DNA of 64,000 nucleotides from LMUY01 sp964244585 (GTDB lineage Bacteria > Pseudomonadota > Alphaproteobacteria > Acetobacterales > Acetobacteraceae). The notes under the pieces were generated by a model. The model did no database searches and had not been told where the DNA came from. It was given only the letters and a program-made list of their open reading frames with translations. The translations under genes and the position numbers were made by a program. Below are positions 7,580 through 16,483 of this stretch, one piece after another; position 1 is the first letter of the stretch; each line of letters opens with the position of its first letter. The DNA is taken from contig CAXTJM010000001.1 in the NCBI GenBank assembly GCA_964244585.1, forward strand, positions 1 to 64,000, read 5' to 3'.

Positions 7580-7978
7580 ATGAAGCACCCTCCCGCCGTG
7601 GTCGTGCACGGCTTGCCGCACCTGAGGGAAGCCACGGCGCCGGGTCTGCCGGTGACGCTGCTGTCCGGTCCCGGCGCCGCGACCTACGCGGGATGCGGTT
7701 GGTGGCGGGCGCTGATGGCGCTGGGGGCGGGCTGCAACGCCGACATACTGGATTGCGGCGACGCGCCAGGCCGCGCGATGGAGGCATTGCGGGCCAAGTG
7801 CCGCCTGCTGGTGCTGGACCCGGCCGTGCCGGCCTGGGGCCTGGTCGCCTCGCGCGCCGCTGCCGTCGGAGCCGTGCTGCTGGCCCAGCGGCCGCCGGCG
7901 CTGGACCTGGCCAATCCGCGGACCCGGCGGCGCTTGCTGGCGTGGCTGGGCGGTGACACTGCCGGTCCGGTCGGTTAA
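7580..7978 (+). CDS. Hypothetical protein upstream of thiE
   Basis: 132-residue protein, Ala/Gly/Leu-rich, without signal peptide or obvious membrane helix. It contains short beta-alpha-like segments (AVVVHGLPHLREA, LPVTLLSGPGAATYAGC, CRLLVLDPAVPAWG) that would fit a small Rossmann-type fold. It ends 9 bases before thiE and starts 63 bases from the zapA operon on the other strand, so the short gap holds divergent promoters. No function is recognisable. Confidence 0.65.
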   Translation: MKHPPAVVVHGLPHLREATAPGLPVTLLSGPGAATYAGCGWWRALMALGAGCNADILDCGDAPGRAMEALRAKCRLLVLDPAVPAWGLVASRAAAVGAVLLAQRPPALDLANPRTRRRLLAWLGGDTAGPVG

Positions 7979-7987
7979 GCCGCCGCC

Positions 7988-8611
7988 ATGGAGAAGCCCT
8001 GCCGCCTCTATCTCATCACCCCGCCCGTGCTGGCGCCCGCCAGTTTCCGCGACACGCTGGCGGAGGCGCTGGACGCCGGGGACGTGGCGGTGGTGCAGCT
8101 TCGGCTGAAAGGCTGGAAGGAGGATGACCTGCGCCGCGCCATCGACGTGCTGCGGCCCGTCGCCCAGTCGCGCGACGTTGCCTTCCTGCTGAACGACCGG
8201 CCGGACCTTGCAGTGGCAAGCGGGTGCGACGGCGCCCATGTCGGGCAGGAGGACATGGCGACGGCCCGGGCGCGGGCCTTGCTAGGGGATCTGTCCCTGG
8301 GCGTTACCTGCCATGGCAGCCGGGACCTGGCGATGGTCGCGGGCGAGGCCGGCGCCGACTACGTCGCGTTCGGCGCGTTCTTTCCGTCGAGCACGAAGAC
8401 GCCCCCCGCCATGGCGGACACGGACATCCTGGCCTGGTGGTCGGAGCTGATGGAGCTGCCCTGCGTCGCCATCGGCGGGATCACCCCGGAGAACTGCCGC
8501 CCGCTGGTCGAGGCGGGCGCCGACTTCCTCGCCGTATCCGGCGCCGTATGGGCGCACCCGGCGGGACCGGCCGCGGCCGTGCGGTCCTTCACCGAACGCC
8601 TTGGCGGATAG
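7988..8611 (+). CDS. thiE: Thiamine phosphate synthase
   Basis: 207-residue TIM-barrel enzyme joining HMP-pyrophosphate and hydroxyethylthiazole phosphate to give thiamine monophosphate. Visible family features are QLRLKG near the N-terminus, LLNDRPDLA, GAHVGQED, GVTCHGSRDLAMVAGEAGAD, YVAFGAFFPSSTK and the phosphate loop AIGGITPEN. No TPP-riboswitch signature is apparent upstream, since the preceding gene ends 9 bases before the start. A TenI-like role is possible, but the pyrophosphate-binding residues look intact. Confidence 0.92.
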   Translation: MEKPCRLYLITPPVLAPASFRDTLAEALDAGDVAVVQLRLKGWKEDDLRRAIDVLRPVAQSRDVAFLLNDRPDLAVASGCDGAHVGQEDMATARARALLGDLSLGVTCHGSRDLAMVAGEAGADYVAFGAFFPSSTKTPPAMADTDILAWWSELMELPCVAIGGITPENCRPLVEAGADFLAVSGAVWAHPAGPAAAVRSFTERLGG

Positions 8612-8645
8612 CGCCGGCTGCGCTATCTGCGAGTGGGATGCAATC

Positions 8646-8663
8646 GGCCGGCGCGCGCCGGCC
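8646..8663. other. Perfect GC palindrome in the fda leader
   Basis: GGCCGGCGCGCGCCGGCC is an 18-base perfect palindrome 17 bases before the aldolase start. In mRNA it could form a small strong hairpin upstream of the ribosome-binding region. There is no following T-run, so it is not a typical terminator. Confidence 0.4.
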
Positions 8664-8680
8664 CGCTTTGGGTGAACGCA

Positions 8681-9577
8681 ATGACCGACAGCAAGATGAC
8701 GGCGCAGATGTCCGCCAAGCCGGGCTTCATCGCCGCGCTGGACCAGAGCGGCGGCTCCACGCCAAAGGCGCTGCGGGATTACGGCATTCCGGACGACGCC
8801 TACAGCGGCGATGCCGAAATGTTCAAGCTGATGCACGAGATGCGCGTGCGGATCATCACCGCGCCGGCCTTCACCGGGGAGAAGGTGATCGGCGTCATCC
8901 TGTTCGAGCGGACCATGGATGGCGAGGCGGAGGGCAAGCCGGTCCCCAGCTTCCTGTGGCAGGATCGCGGCATCGTCCCATTCCTGAAGGTCGACAAGGG
9001 GCTTGAGGCGGAGGCCGACGGCGTCAGCCTGATGAAGCCGATTCCCGGCCTGGATGCCTTGCTGGACCGGGCAGCGGGGCTGGGTGTGTACGGCACGAAG
9101 ATGCGCTCGGTGATCAACCTGCCATCCAAGCAGGGGATCGCGGCGATCGTCGCGCAGCAATTCGAGGTGGCGGCGCAGATCTCCGCCCATGGGTTGGTCC
9201 CCATCATCGAACCCGAAGTGTCCATCAAGAGCCCGGACAAGGCAGCGGCAGAAGCGATCCTGTGCGAGGAACTCAAGCAGCGTCTGGAGTCCATGCCGGG
9301 GGACAGCAAGGTCATGCTGAAGCTGACCATCCCCGACATGGCCGACCTGTACGCACCGCTGATCCATCATCCCCGGGTGGAACGGGTCGTGGCGCTGTCC
9401 GGGGGCTATTCGCGTGGTGACGCGTGCAAGCGCCTGGCAGCCAATCACGAGATGATTGCCAGCTTTTCACGCGCCCTGGTCGAAGGGTTGTCCAAGCCGA
9501 TGAGCGACGCCGATTTCGACGCCAAACTCGGCAGCGCGGTAGACGAGATCTACCAGGCCTCGACCGTCAAAGCATAG
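8681..9577 (+). CDS. Class I fructose-bisphosphate aldolase
   Basis: 298 residues from the ATG at 8681; 16 upstream in-frame codons read as low-quality sequence. It cleaves or forms fructose-1,6-bisphosphate through a Schiff-base lysine. Class I features include GFIAALDQSGGSTPKAL at the N-terminus, LVPIIEPEVSIKSPDK, the lysine strand KVMLKLTIP and the phosphate-binding ALSGGYSRGDAC near the C-terminus. Length is typical for bacterial FbaB-like class I enzymes of alphaproteobacteria. Confidence 0.92.
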   Translation: MTDSKMTAQMSAKPGFIAALDQSGGSTPKALRDYGIPDDAYSGDAEMFKLMHEMRVRIITAPAFTGEKVIGVILFERTMDGEAEGKPVPSFLWQDRGIVPFLKVDKGLEAEADGVSLMKPIPGLDALLDRAAGLGVYGTKMRSVINLPSKQGIAAIVAQQFEVAAQISAHGLVPIIEPEVSIKSPDKAAAEAILCEELKQRLESMPGDSKVMLKLTIPDMADLYAPLIHHPRVERVVALSGGYSRGDACKRLAANHEMIASFSRALVEGLSKPMSDADFDAKLGSAVDEIYQASTVKA

Positions 9578-9620
9578 GCTGCCTTGGGGTGAGCACGGCC
9601 GGATCGGCCTGACGGGCACG

Positions 9621-9647
9621 GCCCTATTTCTCCTTGAGAATGAGGGC
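9621..9647. terminator. Bidirectional hairpin between convergent genes
   Basis: Twelve-base arms (GCCCTATTTCTC / GAGAATGAGGGC) around a CTT loop pair at 10 of 12 positions. It lies between the convergent aldolase and lipoprotein genes, the position of a shared terminator. No long T-run follows on either strand, so efficiency is uncertain. Confidence 0.45.
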
Positions 9648-9677
9648 GTTTGCAGGTCCGGCTGCAACAGTTGCGCG

Positions 9678-9815
9678 CTAGTGCCCGTTCGAGCGGGTGC
9701 CGGTCTCGGGATTGATGGTGCCGCCGGATGGCGGTTCGTGGCCCGGTGTTCCCGGATGCAAGTCGCCGCAGGCGGAGAGTGCAAGCAGGCAGGCGAGTGC
9801 GACGACACGGATCAT
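9678..9815 (-). CDS. Very small lipoprotein
   Basis: 45 residues starting MIRVVALACLLALSACGDLH. This is a short basic start, a hydrophobic core and a lipobox LSAC with Cys16 as the lipidation site, followed by about 30 hydrophilic Gly/Pro/Thr-rich residues. The mature peptide is too short for a fold, resembling entericidin-like or 'small lipoprotein' genes of proteobacteria. It lies 32 bases downstream-side of the acyl-CoA synthetase reading frame on the same strand. Function unknown. Confidence 0.6.
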   Translation of the reverse strand: MIRVVALACLLALSACGDLHPGTPGHEPPSGGTINPETGTRSNGH

Positions 9816-9847
9816 CGTGCTACAACGCCGCCCGGCCGGCGGCGTTG

Positions 9848-11464
9848 CTACTCCAGCGCGCGGGCGCGTTCGCGTAGCAGGAATTTCTGCATCTTCCCCG
9901 TCGACGTTTTCGGCAACGGTCCGAACACCACCGTCCGGGGTGCCATGTAATGCGCGATTCGCTCGCGGCAGAATGCGATGATCTCCGCCTCCATCACGTC
10001 CGTCCCAGGTTTTAGCGTCACGAACGCGCAGGGCGTCTCGCCCCACTTGGCGTCGGGGCGGGCGACCACCGCGGCCTCCAGCACTGCAGGATGCCGGTAG
10101 AGCACACTCTCGACCTCGATGGTGGAGATGTTCTCGCCGCCGCTGATGATGATGTCCTTCGCCCGGTCGCGGATCTCGGCGTAGCCGTCCGGATGCGACA
10201 CCCCGAGATCCCCGGTATGGAACCAGCCGCCGGCAAAGGCGGCCTCGGTCGCGGCCGGATCCTTCAGGTAGCCCTTCATGATCACGTTGCCGCGCATCAG
10301 CAGCTCGCCCATGGTCCTGCCGTCCCGCGGCACCGGGTCGAGCGTCACCGGGTCGGCGACCGCCAACTCCTCCTGCACCACGTAGGGGACACCCTGGCGG
10401 GCCTTGAGGGCGGCCCGGTCCGCGTCAGGCAAGGCGTCCCATTCCGGGTGCCACTCGCACACGGTATTGGGCCCGTAGCACTCGGTGAGGCCGTAGACAT
10501 GGGTGATGGCGTAGTTCAGCCGCTCCATTCCCTCGATGATGGCGGAAGGCGGCGCCGCTCCGGCGGTCATGACGTGCACTCGCCGCAGCCGCGGCCGCAC
10601 GCCCGGCGCGTTCAGCAACAGGCCCATGACGATCGGGGCGCAGCAGAGATGGGTCACGCCCTCGGTCTCCAGCGCATCGAGGATCGCAGCCGCCTCCACG
10701 CGGCGGAGGCACACATGGGTGCCCGCTTGCGCCGTGATGGCCCAGGGGAAGCACCAGCCGTTGCAGTGGAACATCGGCAGCGTCCACAGGTACACCGGAT
10801 AATGCGGCATCGCCCAGGTGAGCACGTTGCCAAGTGCGTTCAGGTAGGCACCCCGATGATGGGTGACCACCCCCTTGGGCCGCCCGGTGGTGCCGGAAGT
10901 GTAGCTCAAGGCGATGGCGTCCCACTCGTCCGCCGGCAGCGCGATCGGGAAGGCCGGGTCGCCGCCTGCGAGGAAGGCCTCGTACTCGATGTCGCCCAGC
11001 AGCGCGCCGGGCGGGGCGAGCGGATCGTTGACGTCCACCAGCACCGGGCGGCGTTCGGCGGGCAACAGGGCGAGCGCGGCGGCGATGGTGGCAGCGAACT
11101 CCCGGTCGGTGATGAGGATCCGCGCCCCGCCGTGACCAAGTATGTAGGCGATCGTCTCGGCATCGAGGCGGACGTTGAGCGCGTTGAGCACGGCGCCGAG
11201 CATGGGCACGGCGAAATGCGCCTCCAGCATCGGCGGCGTGTTCGGCGCCATCACGGCCACGACGTCGCCGCGGCGGATGCCACGCTGCGACAGCGCGGAG
11301 GCCAGCCGGCGGCAACGCTCGGCGGTTTGCCGCCAGGTGGCCCGGTATGCCCCGTGCACGACGGCCAGGCGGTCGGGGTGTACGGCGGCGGTGCGGGCGA
11401 GGAAGGACACCGGTGACAGCGCGACGTGGTTGGCGGCCGTTCTTGGCAGGTCGAATGGGCTCAT
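9848..11464 (-). CDS. Acyl-CoA synthetase (AMP-forming)
   Basis: 538-residue ANL-superfamily ligase activating a carboxylic acid to its CoA thioester via an acyl-adenylate. The P-loop motif SYTSGTTGRPKGVV, the VYGLTECYGPN segment, GGWFHTGDLG and the C-terminal catalytic lysine motif KTSTGKMQKF are all present. Overall it resembles the medium-chain/methylmercaptopropionyl-CoA ligase (DmdB-like) group. The start at 11464 has a clear GGGAGGG ribosome-binding site. Acid specificity cannot be read from sequence. Confidence 0.92.
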   Translation of the reverse strand: MSPFDLPRTAANHVALSPVSFLARTAAVHPDRLAVVHGAYRATWRQTAERCRRLASALSQRGIRRGDVVAVMAPNTPPMLEAHFAVPMLGAVLNALNVRLDAETIAYILGHGGARILITDREFAATIAAALALLPAERRPVLVDVNDPLAPPGALLGDIEYEAFLAGGDPAFPIALPADEWDAIALSYTSGTTGRPKGVVTHHRGAYLNALGNVLTWAMPHYPVYLWTLPMFHCNGWCFPWAITAQAGTHVCLRRVEAAAILDALETEGVTHLCCAPIVMGLLLNAPGVRPRLRRVHVMTAGAAPPSAIIEGMERLNYAITHVYGLTECYGPNTVCEWHPEWDALPDADRAALKARQGVPYVVQEELAVADPVTLDPVPRDGRTMGELLMRGNVIMKGYLKDPAATEAAFAGGWFHTGDLGVSHPDGYAEIRDRAKDIIISGGENISTIEVESVLYRHPAVLEAAVVARPDAKWGETPCAFVTLKPGTDVMEAEIIAFCRERIAHYMAPRTVVFGPLPKTSTGKMQKFLLRERARALE

Positions 11465-11569
11465 GTGTTCCCTCCCGTCGCGTGGCTCTTCGTCAGCCCG
11501 TTGCCGGAACGGTAGCATCGGACGGCCCGCTCAACCATCCGGCTGCTGCGAGCCTCGAAGGCCGGGCGT

Positions 11570-13447
11570 TCAGAACCCGAACATGTGGTCCAGCGAGAAG
11601 CCGCCCCGATCGTCCATCAGCCCGTGATAGCCGAACAGCCGGCAGGTGCGGTCGTCCACCATGACGTAGCCGCGGGCGCCGGCCCGGCGCAGCAGCGCCT
11701 CGCCGAACGCCTCGTGCGGCCACACCATGGCCGAACCGCAGCAGGCGATGGGGAGCGGACGCTCCTCCATCGCGGTGCCGTCCGCATCGTGCAGGACCAG
11801 CGTCGTGCTGGAGAACGCGTGCCATTCGGCGGAGGCGGGATAGATCAGATGCGCGAAGGAGCGGTGCGCCCCCTCCCCCAGCCGCAGGAACAGCCGCGTG
11901 GTCAGGCCCGGTGGCGGACCGTTATAGGATTGCGGCTCGCCCTTGTAGGTCATCAGCGTGTTGAAGATGTGCGCGCCGAAGCTCGTCTCCGCGGCATGGC
12001 CGCTGCTGCGGTCCTCGTAGCGGGCAAGGCAATGCAGCCAGCCATCCGCCCCGCCGCCATCGCGGAAATCGTAGACCAGCTCGGCATGGCCGCCCTCGGC
12101 CCCCAACTCGGCCAAATCGAGCGCCAGGTCGTGGTTGCGCGGCAGGCAGCCCAGGAACCGCTCCGCCACCAGGCGGCCATCCGCGGCGAACACGTCGATG
12201 CGGATCGGCAGGTCCGCCTGCGTCTCGGCCATCGGCGTCGGTTGCACCACGGTGGAGAACCGGTCCGGCGGCAGCACCGGGAACGGCAGCAGGTAGCCGC
12301 GGCCAAGCAGGTTCGACAGCGCGGCGATGCCAGGATCCGGCCGCAGATCCGCCCGTTCCACGTTGACGTGGGCGATGCGGGTGCGGCCGTTCCGCACCGC
12401 CTCGTAGCGCGGGCGGACCATGTGGCGGCCGGCGCGGAACTCCACCTGCGCCGGCCAGCGCAGGCCGGGCAGCAGCGCCGCCACGTCCACCTCCAACGTG
12501 GCGAAGGGGGCGATGTCGCGGTCCAGCAGCACCGGCCGCTCGGCGCCCATGCGGTCCAGCGACAAGGTGCCGGCGGGGATCGGCGCGGCGTGGCTGTTCT
12601 GCACCCAAAGCACCACGCGCTCGTCCTCGCGCGGGGCGGGCAACCCCGCATAGCGGTCGGACGGCCAGGCATTGGCGTCGTGGGTGCAGGACAGGCTGGA
12701 CTCGGCGCCCGAGCCGTAGGTGTCCAGCGCATATTTCACCACGTCATGCCCGGCAACCCCGATCGCGTGCACGAACAACTGGCCACGGAAGGCCGGCAGG
12801 CCGAACCGCCCCCGCACCTCGGCGCTGTCGATCGCGACGCCGCCCGCGCCCGGCGGCAGATCCTGCTCCCACTCCGCCAGCACCAGGCCCGCCGCATCGA
12901 ACAGGCGCAGCCAGAGCCGGACAGATGTCGCCCCGTAGCCCGCCCAGTAATTCGCTGTCACCAGCCGCGTGGACAGCCCGCCCGCATCCCGGAAGAACGC
13001 GTAGTTCGTGGCGAAATTCAGCGGGTCGAGGTATTTGCGCGGGTTGGTCAACATGGCGGCCGGCAGGCGCGCTTCGTCCAACGTGGCTACCGCCATGCCC
13101 GGCGGCAGCAATGGCCTGACCCGGTCGGCCAGCTTGGCGGCGTCGAAGCTGGCAATCAGCAGCGTGCCAGCCGTGGAACGGCGCAGATCGGTGATCGGCT
13201 GGGCGACGCGCCCGGCCCTCGTGCGACCGACCTGCCCAGTGTCGTGGACGAAGAGTTCCGCCGGCGCCGGCATGCCCGGGTGCAGGGCGAACAAGGCGTC
13301 CGCCACGCCGTCCGGGTCGTACACCGCGAGCCTGCCTGCCAACCCTGCCGCCAGCCGGCCGATCGCCTCGGCTGCCAGCGGATGCGCGAACGCCTTGTAC
13401 AGCACGTTGCCGCCCTGCCGCGCGTCGAAGGTCCGGATATCCAGCAT
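11570..13447 (-). CDS. Uncharacterised 625-residue protein
   Basis: No family recognised. The ATG at 13447 is 6 bases after the stop of the ELM1-like gene, implying co-expression. The first 140 residues look alpha/beta (RLAVYDPDGVADALFALHPG; TLLIASFDAAKLADRVRPLL). The rest is beta-rich with many aromatic motifs (TANYWAGYGATSVRLWLRLF; HIFNTLMTYKGEPQSYNGPP; IYPASAEWHAFSSTTLVLHD) and ends SLDHMFGF. There is no signal peptide or membrane helix. The beta-sandwich-like segments and glycan-related neighbours make a carbohydrate role conceivable, but this is guesswork. Confidence 0.8.
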   Translation of the reverse strand: MLDIRTFDARQGGNVLYKAFAHPLAAEAIGRLAAGLAGRLAVYDPDGVADALFALHPGMPAPAELFVHDTGQVGRTRAGRVAQPITDLRRSTAGTLLIASFDAAKLADRVRPLLPPGMAVATLDEARLPAAMLTNPRKYLDPLNFATNYAFFRDAGGLSTRLVTANYWAGYGATSVRLWLRLFDAAGLVLAEWEQDLPPGAGGVAIDSAEVRGRFGLPAFRGQLFVHAIGVAGHDVVKYALDTYGSGAESSLSCTHDANAWPSDRYAGLPAPREDERVVLWVQNSHAAPIPAGTLSLDRMGAERPVLLDRDIAPFATLEVDVAALLPGLRWPAQVEFRAGRHMVRPRYEAVRNGRTRIAHVNVERADLRPDPGIAALSNLLGRGYLLPFPVLPPDRFSTVVQPTPMAETQADLPIRIDVFAADGRLVAERFLGCLPRNHDLALDLAELGAEGGHAELVYDFRDGGGADGWLHCLARYEDRSSGHAAETSFGAHIFNTLMTYKGEPQSYNGPPPGLTTRLFLRLGEGAHRSFAHLIYPASAEWHAFSSTTLVLHDADGTAMEERPLPIACCGSAMVWPHEAFGEALLRRAGARGYVMVDDRTCRLFGYHGLMDDRGGFSLDHMFGF

Positions 13448-13452
13448 GATCG

Positions 13453-14373
13453 TCAGAATCCCAAGCGTTGCCGCAGGATATCGGCTGCCGCCTGCGTGTC
13501 GTCCAGCGGCGATGTCTGCCACGTCTCCAGGCGGCCGCGAAAGCTCCGCACCCGGCCGTCGTGACGCAACCCGTCCAGGAAGGCGCCGATGCGCCGGGAC
13601 CGCCCCGGCAGATCCACCAGCAGGACCGGCGCTGCGGTGGCCACCGCCTCGGACACCATCGACACGCTGTCCGCGGTGACGACGATCGCGTCGGCGCTGG
13701 CGAGCAGGCCGAAATACGGGTTCTCCCCCTGGCCGTCCCACACCATCGCGCCGGCCGGCACCAGCCTGTCGCGCAGGGCGGTGTATACCGCGTGCGGAGT
13801 GCGCCGGGATGGCGTGACGGCCAGGCCGGCATGATCGGACGCCATCATCGCCGCAAGCTCGCCGGCCAGCGCCATCCCCTCCGCCGCCTCCAGGCGGAAC
13901 CGGCCGTTGCTGCCGCCGACCAGCACGGCCACCAGGGGCCGGGGCAAATGGGCCAGCCGCTCCGCCCACGCAGTGCGCGCCTCGGCCAGGCGGGCCGCCG
14001 TAGCGCGATGCAGCGCGGTGCGGGTGACGATGACGTTGGGGCCGGTCAGCCCGTCATGCCGGGTGACGACCACCTGGTCGAACCGACGGATATCCATCCT
14101 GGGATGCTGGATCTGCACCGCCAGCCGGCCGCGCCGGCGCAACGCGGCAAGCACCGGCGCCGCCTTGCCGCCGCACCCGATGGCGAGCGGCTCGGCCGGA
14201 GCCGCCATCCGCGCCGCCCGCAGCGGCGATGGCCAAAGCCGACCCGGCATCCACCACCACGGCAGGCGCGGCCGTAACGCCACCATGCGCGGCTGCAACC
14301 CGGCCGCCTCGGCCAGCCCCAACGCCTGGGACCGCATGCCGGCGAAGTCCTCGGCCAGGATGACGCTTTCCAC
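13453..14373 (-). CDS. ELM1/GtrOC1-type putative glycosyltransferase
   Basis: 306 residues from the GTG at 14373 (V-E-S-V-I-L-A-E-D); farther upstream codons are not protein-like. It matches the bacterial 'mitochondrial fission ELM1' family, which has a GT-B-like fold. VAVLVGGSNGRFRLE opens the C-terminal domain, and SADAIVVTADSVSMVSEA resembles the donor-binding region of GT-B transferases. Bacterial members include lipopolysaccharide core transferases, so the ELM1 name is historical. It is the first gene of a pair with the 625-residue unknown. Confidence 0.8.
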   Translation of the reverse strand: MESVILAEDFAGMRSQALGLAEAAGLQPRMVALRPRLPWWWMPGRLWPSPLRAARMAAPAEPLAIGCGGKAAPVLAALRRRGRLAVQIQHPRMDIRRFDQVVVTRHDGLTGPNVIVTRTALHRATAARLAEARTAWAERLAHLPRPLVAVLVGGSNGRFRLEAAEGMALAGELAAMMASDHAGLAVTPSRRTPHAVYTALRDRLVPAGAMVWDGQGENPYFGLLASADAIVVTADSVSMVSEAVATAAPVLLVDLPGRSRRIGAFLDGLRHDGRVRSFRGRLETWQTSPLDDTQAAADILRQRLGF

Positions 14374-14500
14374 GCCGGGCTTCTGGTCCGGCGGATCGCG
14401 TTGCGTCAAGCGGCCCGCACGGCCTGCGCCTGATACATGCTTGTTACACCATGGCCTTACGAGGCGGAGCCGATCGGCCAACCAACGCGGGGCTTGCACG

Positions 14501-15226
14501 ATGCCACTGGATGTCACGGCAACGCTCGGTGTTCCCGGCAGCGCCTCCACCTGGGTTTTCAACGTCGCCCGTGAATTGCGATGGCTGCATCACGGCAGCA
14601 CCCCGGTCGAATCCTTCTACTCCGACGCCGTGGGGCGGGCGCGCCAGGTGTTCTTGGACAATCGCGACCTGGACCGTACCGTCGTCTTGAAATTGCACGA
14701 GCCGGACGATGGGTGGCGCCGTTTCCTGTCGGACGTGCCGGCCAAGCTCGTGCTGTCGATCCGGGACCCCCGCGACGCCATGCTCTCGTTGATGGAACGG
14801 TTCGGCGAGGCGCGCGAGATCGCCTTCGACCGCGTGAGCATCGCGATGCTGCGCATCGCGGAGAGCCTGGGCCGTCCCCATCTCCGGCTGCGCTACGAAG
14901 ACCGGTTCTTCGATCAGGCGCAGACGGTGGCGGCGATCGCGCGCCACCTGGGCGTCGACCTCGACGATTCCGGCCGGGACAGGATTTTCGAGGCCTACCA
15001 GACGGAACGAGTGAGGCATCTCGGACAGACGCTCGGGGCGCTTCCGCCCGGTCGGCGAAAGATGGTGGGCACCACGCGTTACGACGAGGTGACCCAGATC
15101 CACGACAGGCATATCGGCGACCAGCGGACAGGCAAGTGGAAGGACCAGTTCGACGCGGCAGAGCGGCGACGGCTGAGCCTGGGCTTCAGGCCTTTCCTGG
15201 ACATGTTCGATTACGAGCGGGACTGA
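14501..15226 (+). CDS. Sulfotransferase-domain protein
   Basis: 241-residue cytosolic P-loop protein resembling PAPS-dependent sulfotransferases. The 5'-phosphosulfate loop is GVPGSASTWVFNVARE near residue 9, and the 3'-phosphate motif is LVLSIRDPRDAMLSLMERFG near residue 83. A C-terminal GDQRTGKWKDQF segment resembles the conserved RKGxxGDWK loop. It is divergent from the ELM1-like gene, with 127 bases between the starts. The acceptor is unknown; a cell-surface glycan is the simplest inference from the neighbours. Confidence 0.8.
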   Translation: MPLDVTATLGVPGSASTWVFNVARELRWLHHGSTPVESFYSDAVGRARQVFLDNRDLDRTVVLKLHEPDDGWRRFLSDVPAKLVLSIRDPRDAMLSLMERFGEAREIAFDRVSIAMLRIAESLGRPHLRLRYEDRFFDQAQTVAAIARHLGVDLDDSGRDRIFEAYQTERVRHLGQTLGALPPGRRKMVGTTRYDEVTQIHDRHIGDQRTGKWKDQFDAAERRRLSLGFRPFLDMFDYERD

Positions 15227-15233
15227 AGCACCC

Positions 15234-15264
15234 CCTGCCCCGTCTCCGGCTACCGGCGGGCAGG
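15234..15264. terminator. Hairpin between convergent sulfotransferase and binding-protein genes
   Basis: CCTGCCC (15234-15240) pairs perfectly with GGGCAGG (15258-15264), and a further CCGG/CCGG pair lies inside the loop. The element occupies the 42-base gap between two converging genes. The downstream ACCTTCATT is only weakly T-rich. Confidence 0.4.
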
Positions 15265-15268
15265 ACCT

Positions 15269-16468
15269 TCATTGCACGAGCCTGCAGCCGCCTTCGGATA
15301 GCGGCCGGAAGGCGTCGGCGCCCGCGATCGTCGTCAGCAGGGTGTAGTCGTCGTACCGGGCATGGCTCTCCGCCGGGGTCTTCACGCGATACCGATACAT
15401 GTCATGCACGGCCCGGCCATCGACACGCAGCGTGACGGTGCCGAACAACGCGTCTTGGATCGGGGCCCGGCGCATCGTCGCCACGACATCTTCGCCCACG
15501 ATGGTCTTGGCGTCACGCACAGCGCGGAGATAGGCCAGCGTGGAGGAATAGACGCCCGCGTGGTCCTCGGTCGGCATGCGGCCGCCCATCACGGCGCCGA
15601 ACCGCCTGCTCCAGGCGCGGGTGGAATCCGTGCGGTCCCAGTAGAACCCGGTCGTCAGTTGCAATCCCTGCGCCACCGGCAAGCCCATCGCATCGACGTC
15701 CGACAATTGGACGAACAGGGCGGCAGGGGTCATCTTCGGCGTCAACCCGAATTCCTGCGCCTGCTTCAGCGCGTTGACGGTGTCGGTGCCGGTGTTAGCC
15801 AGCGCCAGCACGTTGGCGCCGGAGGTTTGCGCCTGCAACAGCGGGGTCGCGAAGTCGGTCGTGCCAAGCGGGTCGCGGCTGGCCCCGGCGACCTTGCCGC
15901 CCAGGCCTTTCAGCGCCGTGGTGGCATCGCCTTCGAGCGCCTGGCCGAGCGCATAGTTGACCGTCAGGAAATACCAGTCGTTCAGTCCCTGCGGCACCAG
16001 GCCCAACGCGGTGCTCTTGCCCTGCGCCCAGGTGTCGCTCACCCATTGCACCGTCGTCGGCTGGCAGGCCTTGCCGGAAATGTCGGAACTCATCGAACTG
16101 GAGGCGAGTACGGCACGGTGGCGCTCGGCCCCGACGCCGATCACCGCCAGGGCGACGCCGGAGTTCGGCAGATCGACGATGGCGTCGACACCCTCCTGGT
16201 CGAACCAGCGCCGGGCGATGCCGGAGCCGACATCCGGCTTGTTCTGGTGGTCGGCCGAGATGACCTCCACCTCCAACCCGCCGCTCTCGGGTGCGAAATC
16301 CTGCGCCGCCAGCTTGGCCGCAGCCACCGACCCGGTGCCGACCTGGTCGGCGAACGGGCCGCTGAGGTCGGTGAGCACGCCGATCTTGACCTTGTTACCG
16401 GGGATCTCCGCCTTGGCGACCGGCACCAGGAAGCAGGTGGCAAGCAGGAAGGCATGCAGGCGAGTCAT
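15269..16468 (-). CDS. Periplasmic ABC-transporter binding protein (branched-chain amino acid/amide type)
   Basis: 399-residue periplasmic binding protein of the LivJ/amide-urea (HAAT) family. A Sec signal peptide (MTRLHAFLLATCFLVPVAKA) is followed by KIGVLTDLSGPFADQVGTGS, the usual start of the first lobe, with ADHQNKPDVGSGIARRWFD after it. No permease or ATPase gene is nearby, so it must use a transporter encoded elsewhere. It follows the glutamine-synthetase-like gene by 15 bases in the same operon, suggesting it delivers that pathway's substrate. Confidence 0.9.
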   Translation of the reverse strand: MTRLHAFLLATCFLVPVAKAEIPGNKVKIGVLTDLSGPFADQVGTGSVAAAKLAAQDFAPESGGLEVEVISADHQNKPDVGSGIARRWFDQEGVDAIVDLPNSGVALAVIGVGAERHRAVLASSSMSSDISGKACQPTTVQWVSDTWAQGKSTALGLVPQGLNDWYFLTVNYALGQALEGDATTALKGLGGKVAGASRDPLGTTDFATPLLQAQTSGANVLALANTGTDTVNALKQAQEFGLTPKMTPAALFVQLSDVDAMGLPVAQGLQLTTGFYWDRTDSTRAWSRRFGAVMGGRMPTEDHAGVYSSTLAYLRAVRDAKTIVGEDVVATMRRAPIQDALFGTVTLRVDGRAVHDMYRYRVKTPAESHARYDDYTLLTTIAGADAFRPLSEGGCRLVQ

Positions 16469-16483
16469 GGCGGCACCCTCGTG

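Noticed and set aside
7532..7987. TPP riboswitch for thiE
   Set aside because: The leader is filled by another coding gene ending 9 bases before thiE, and no THI-box-like sequence is seen.
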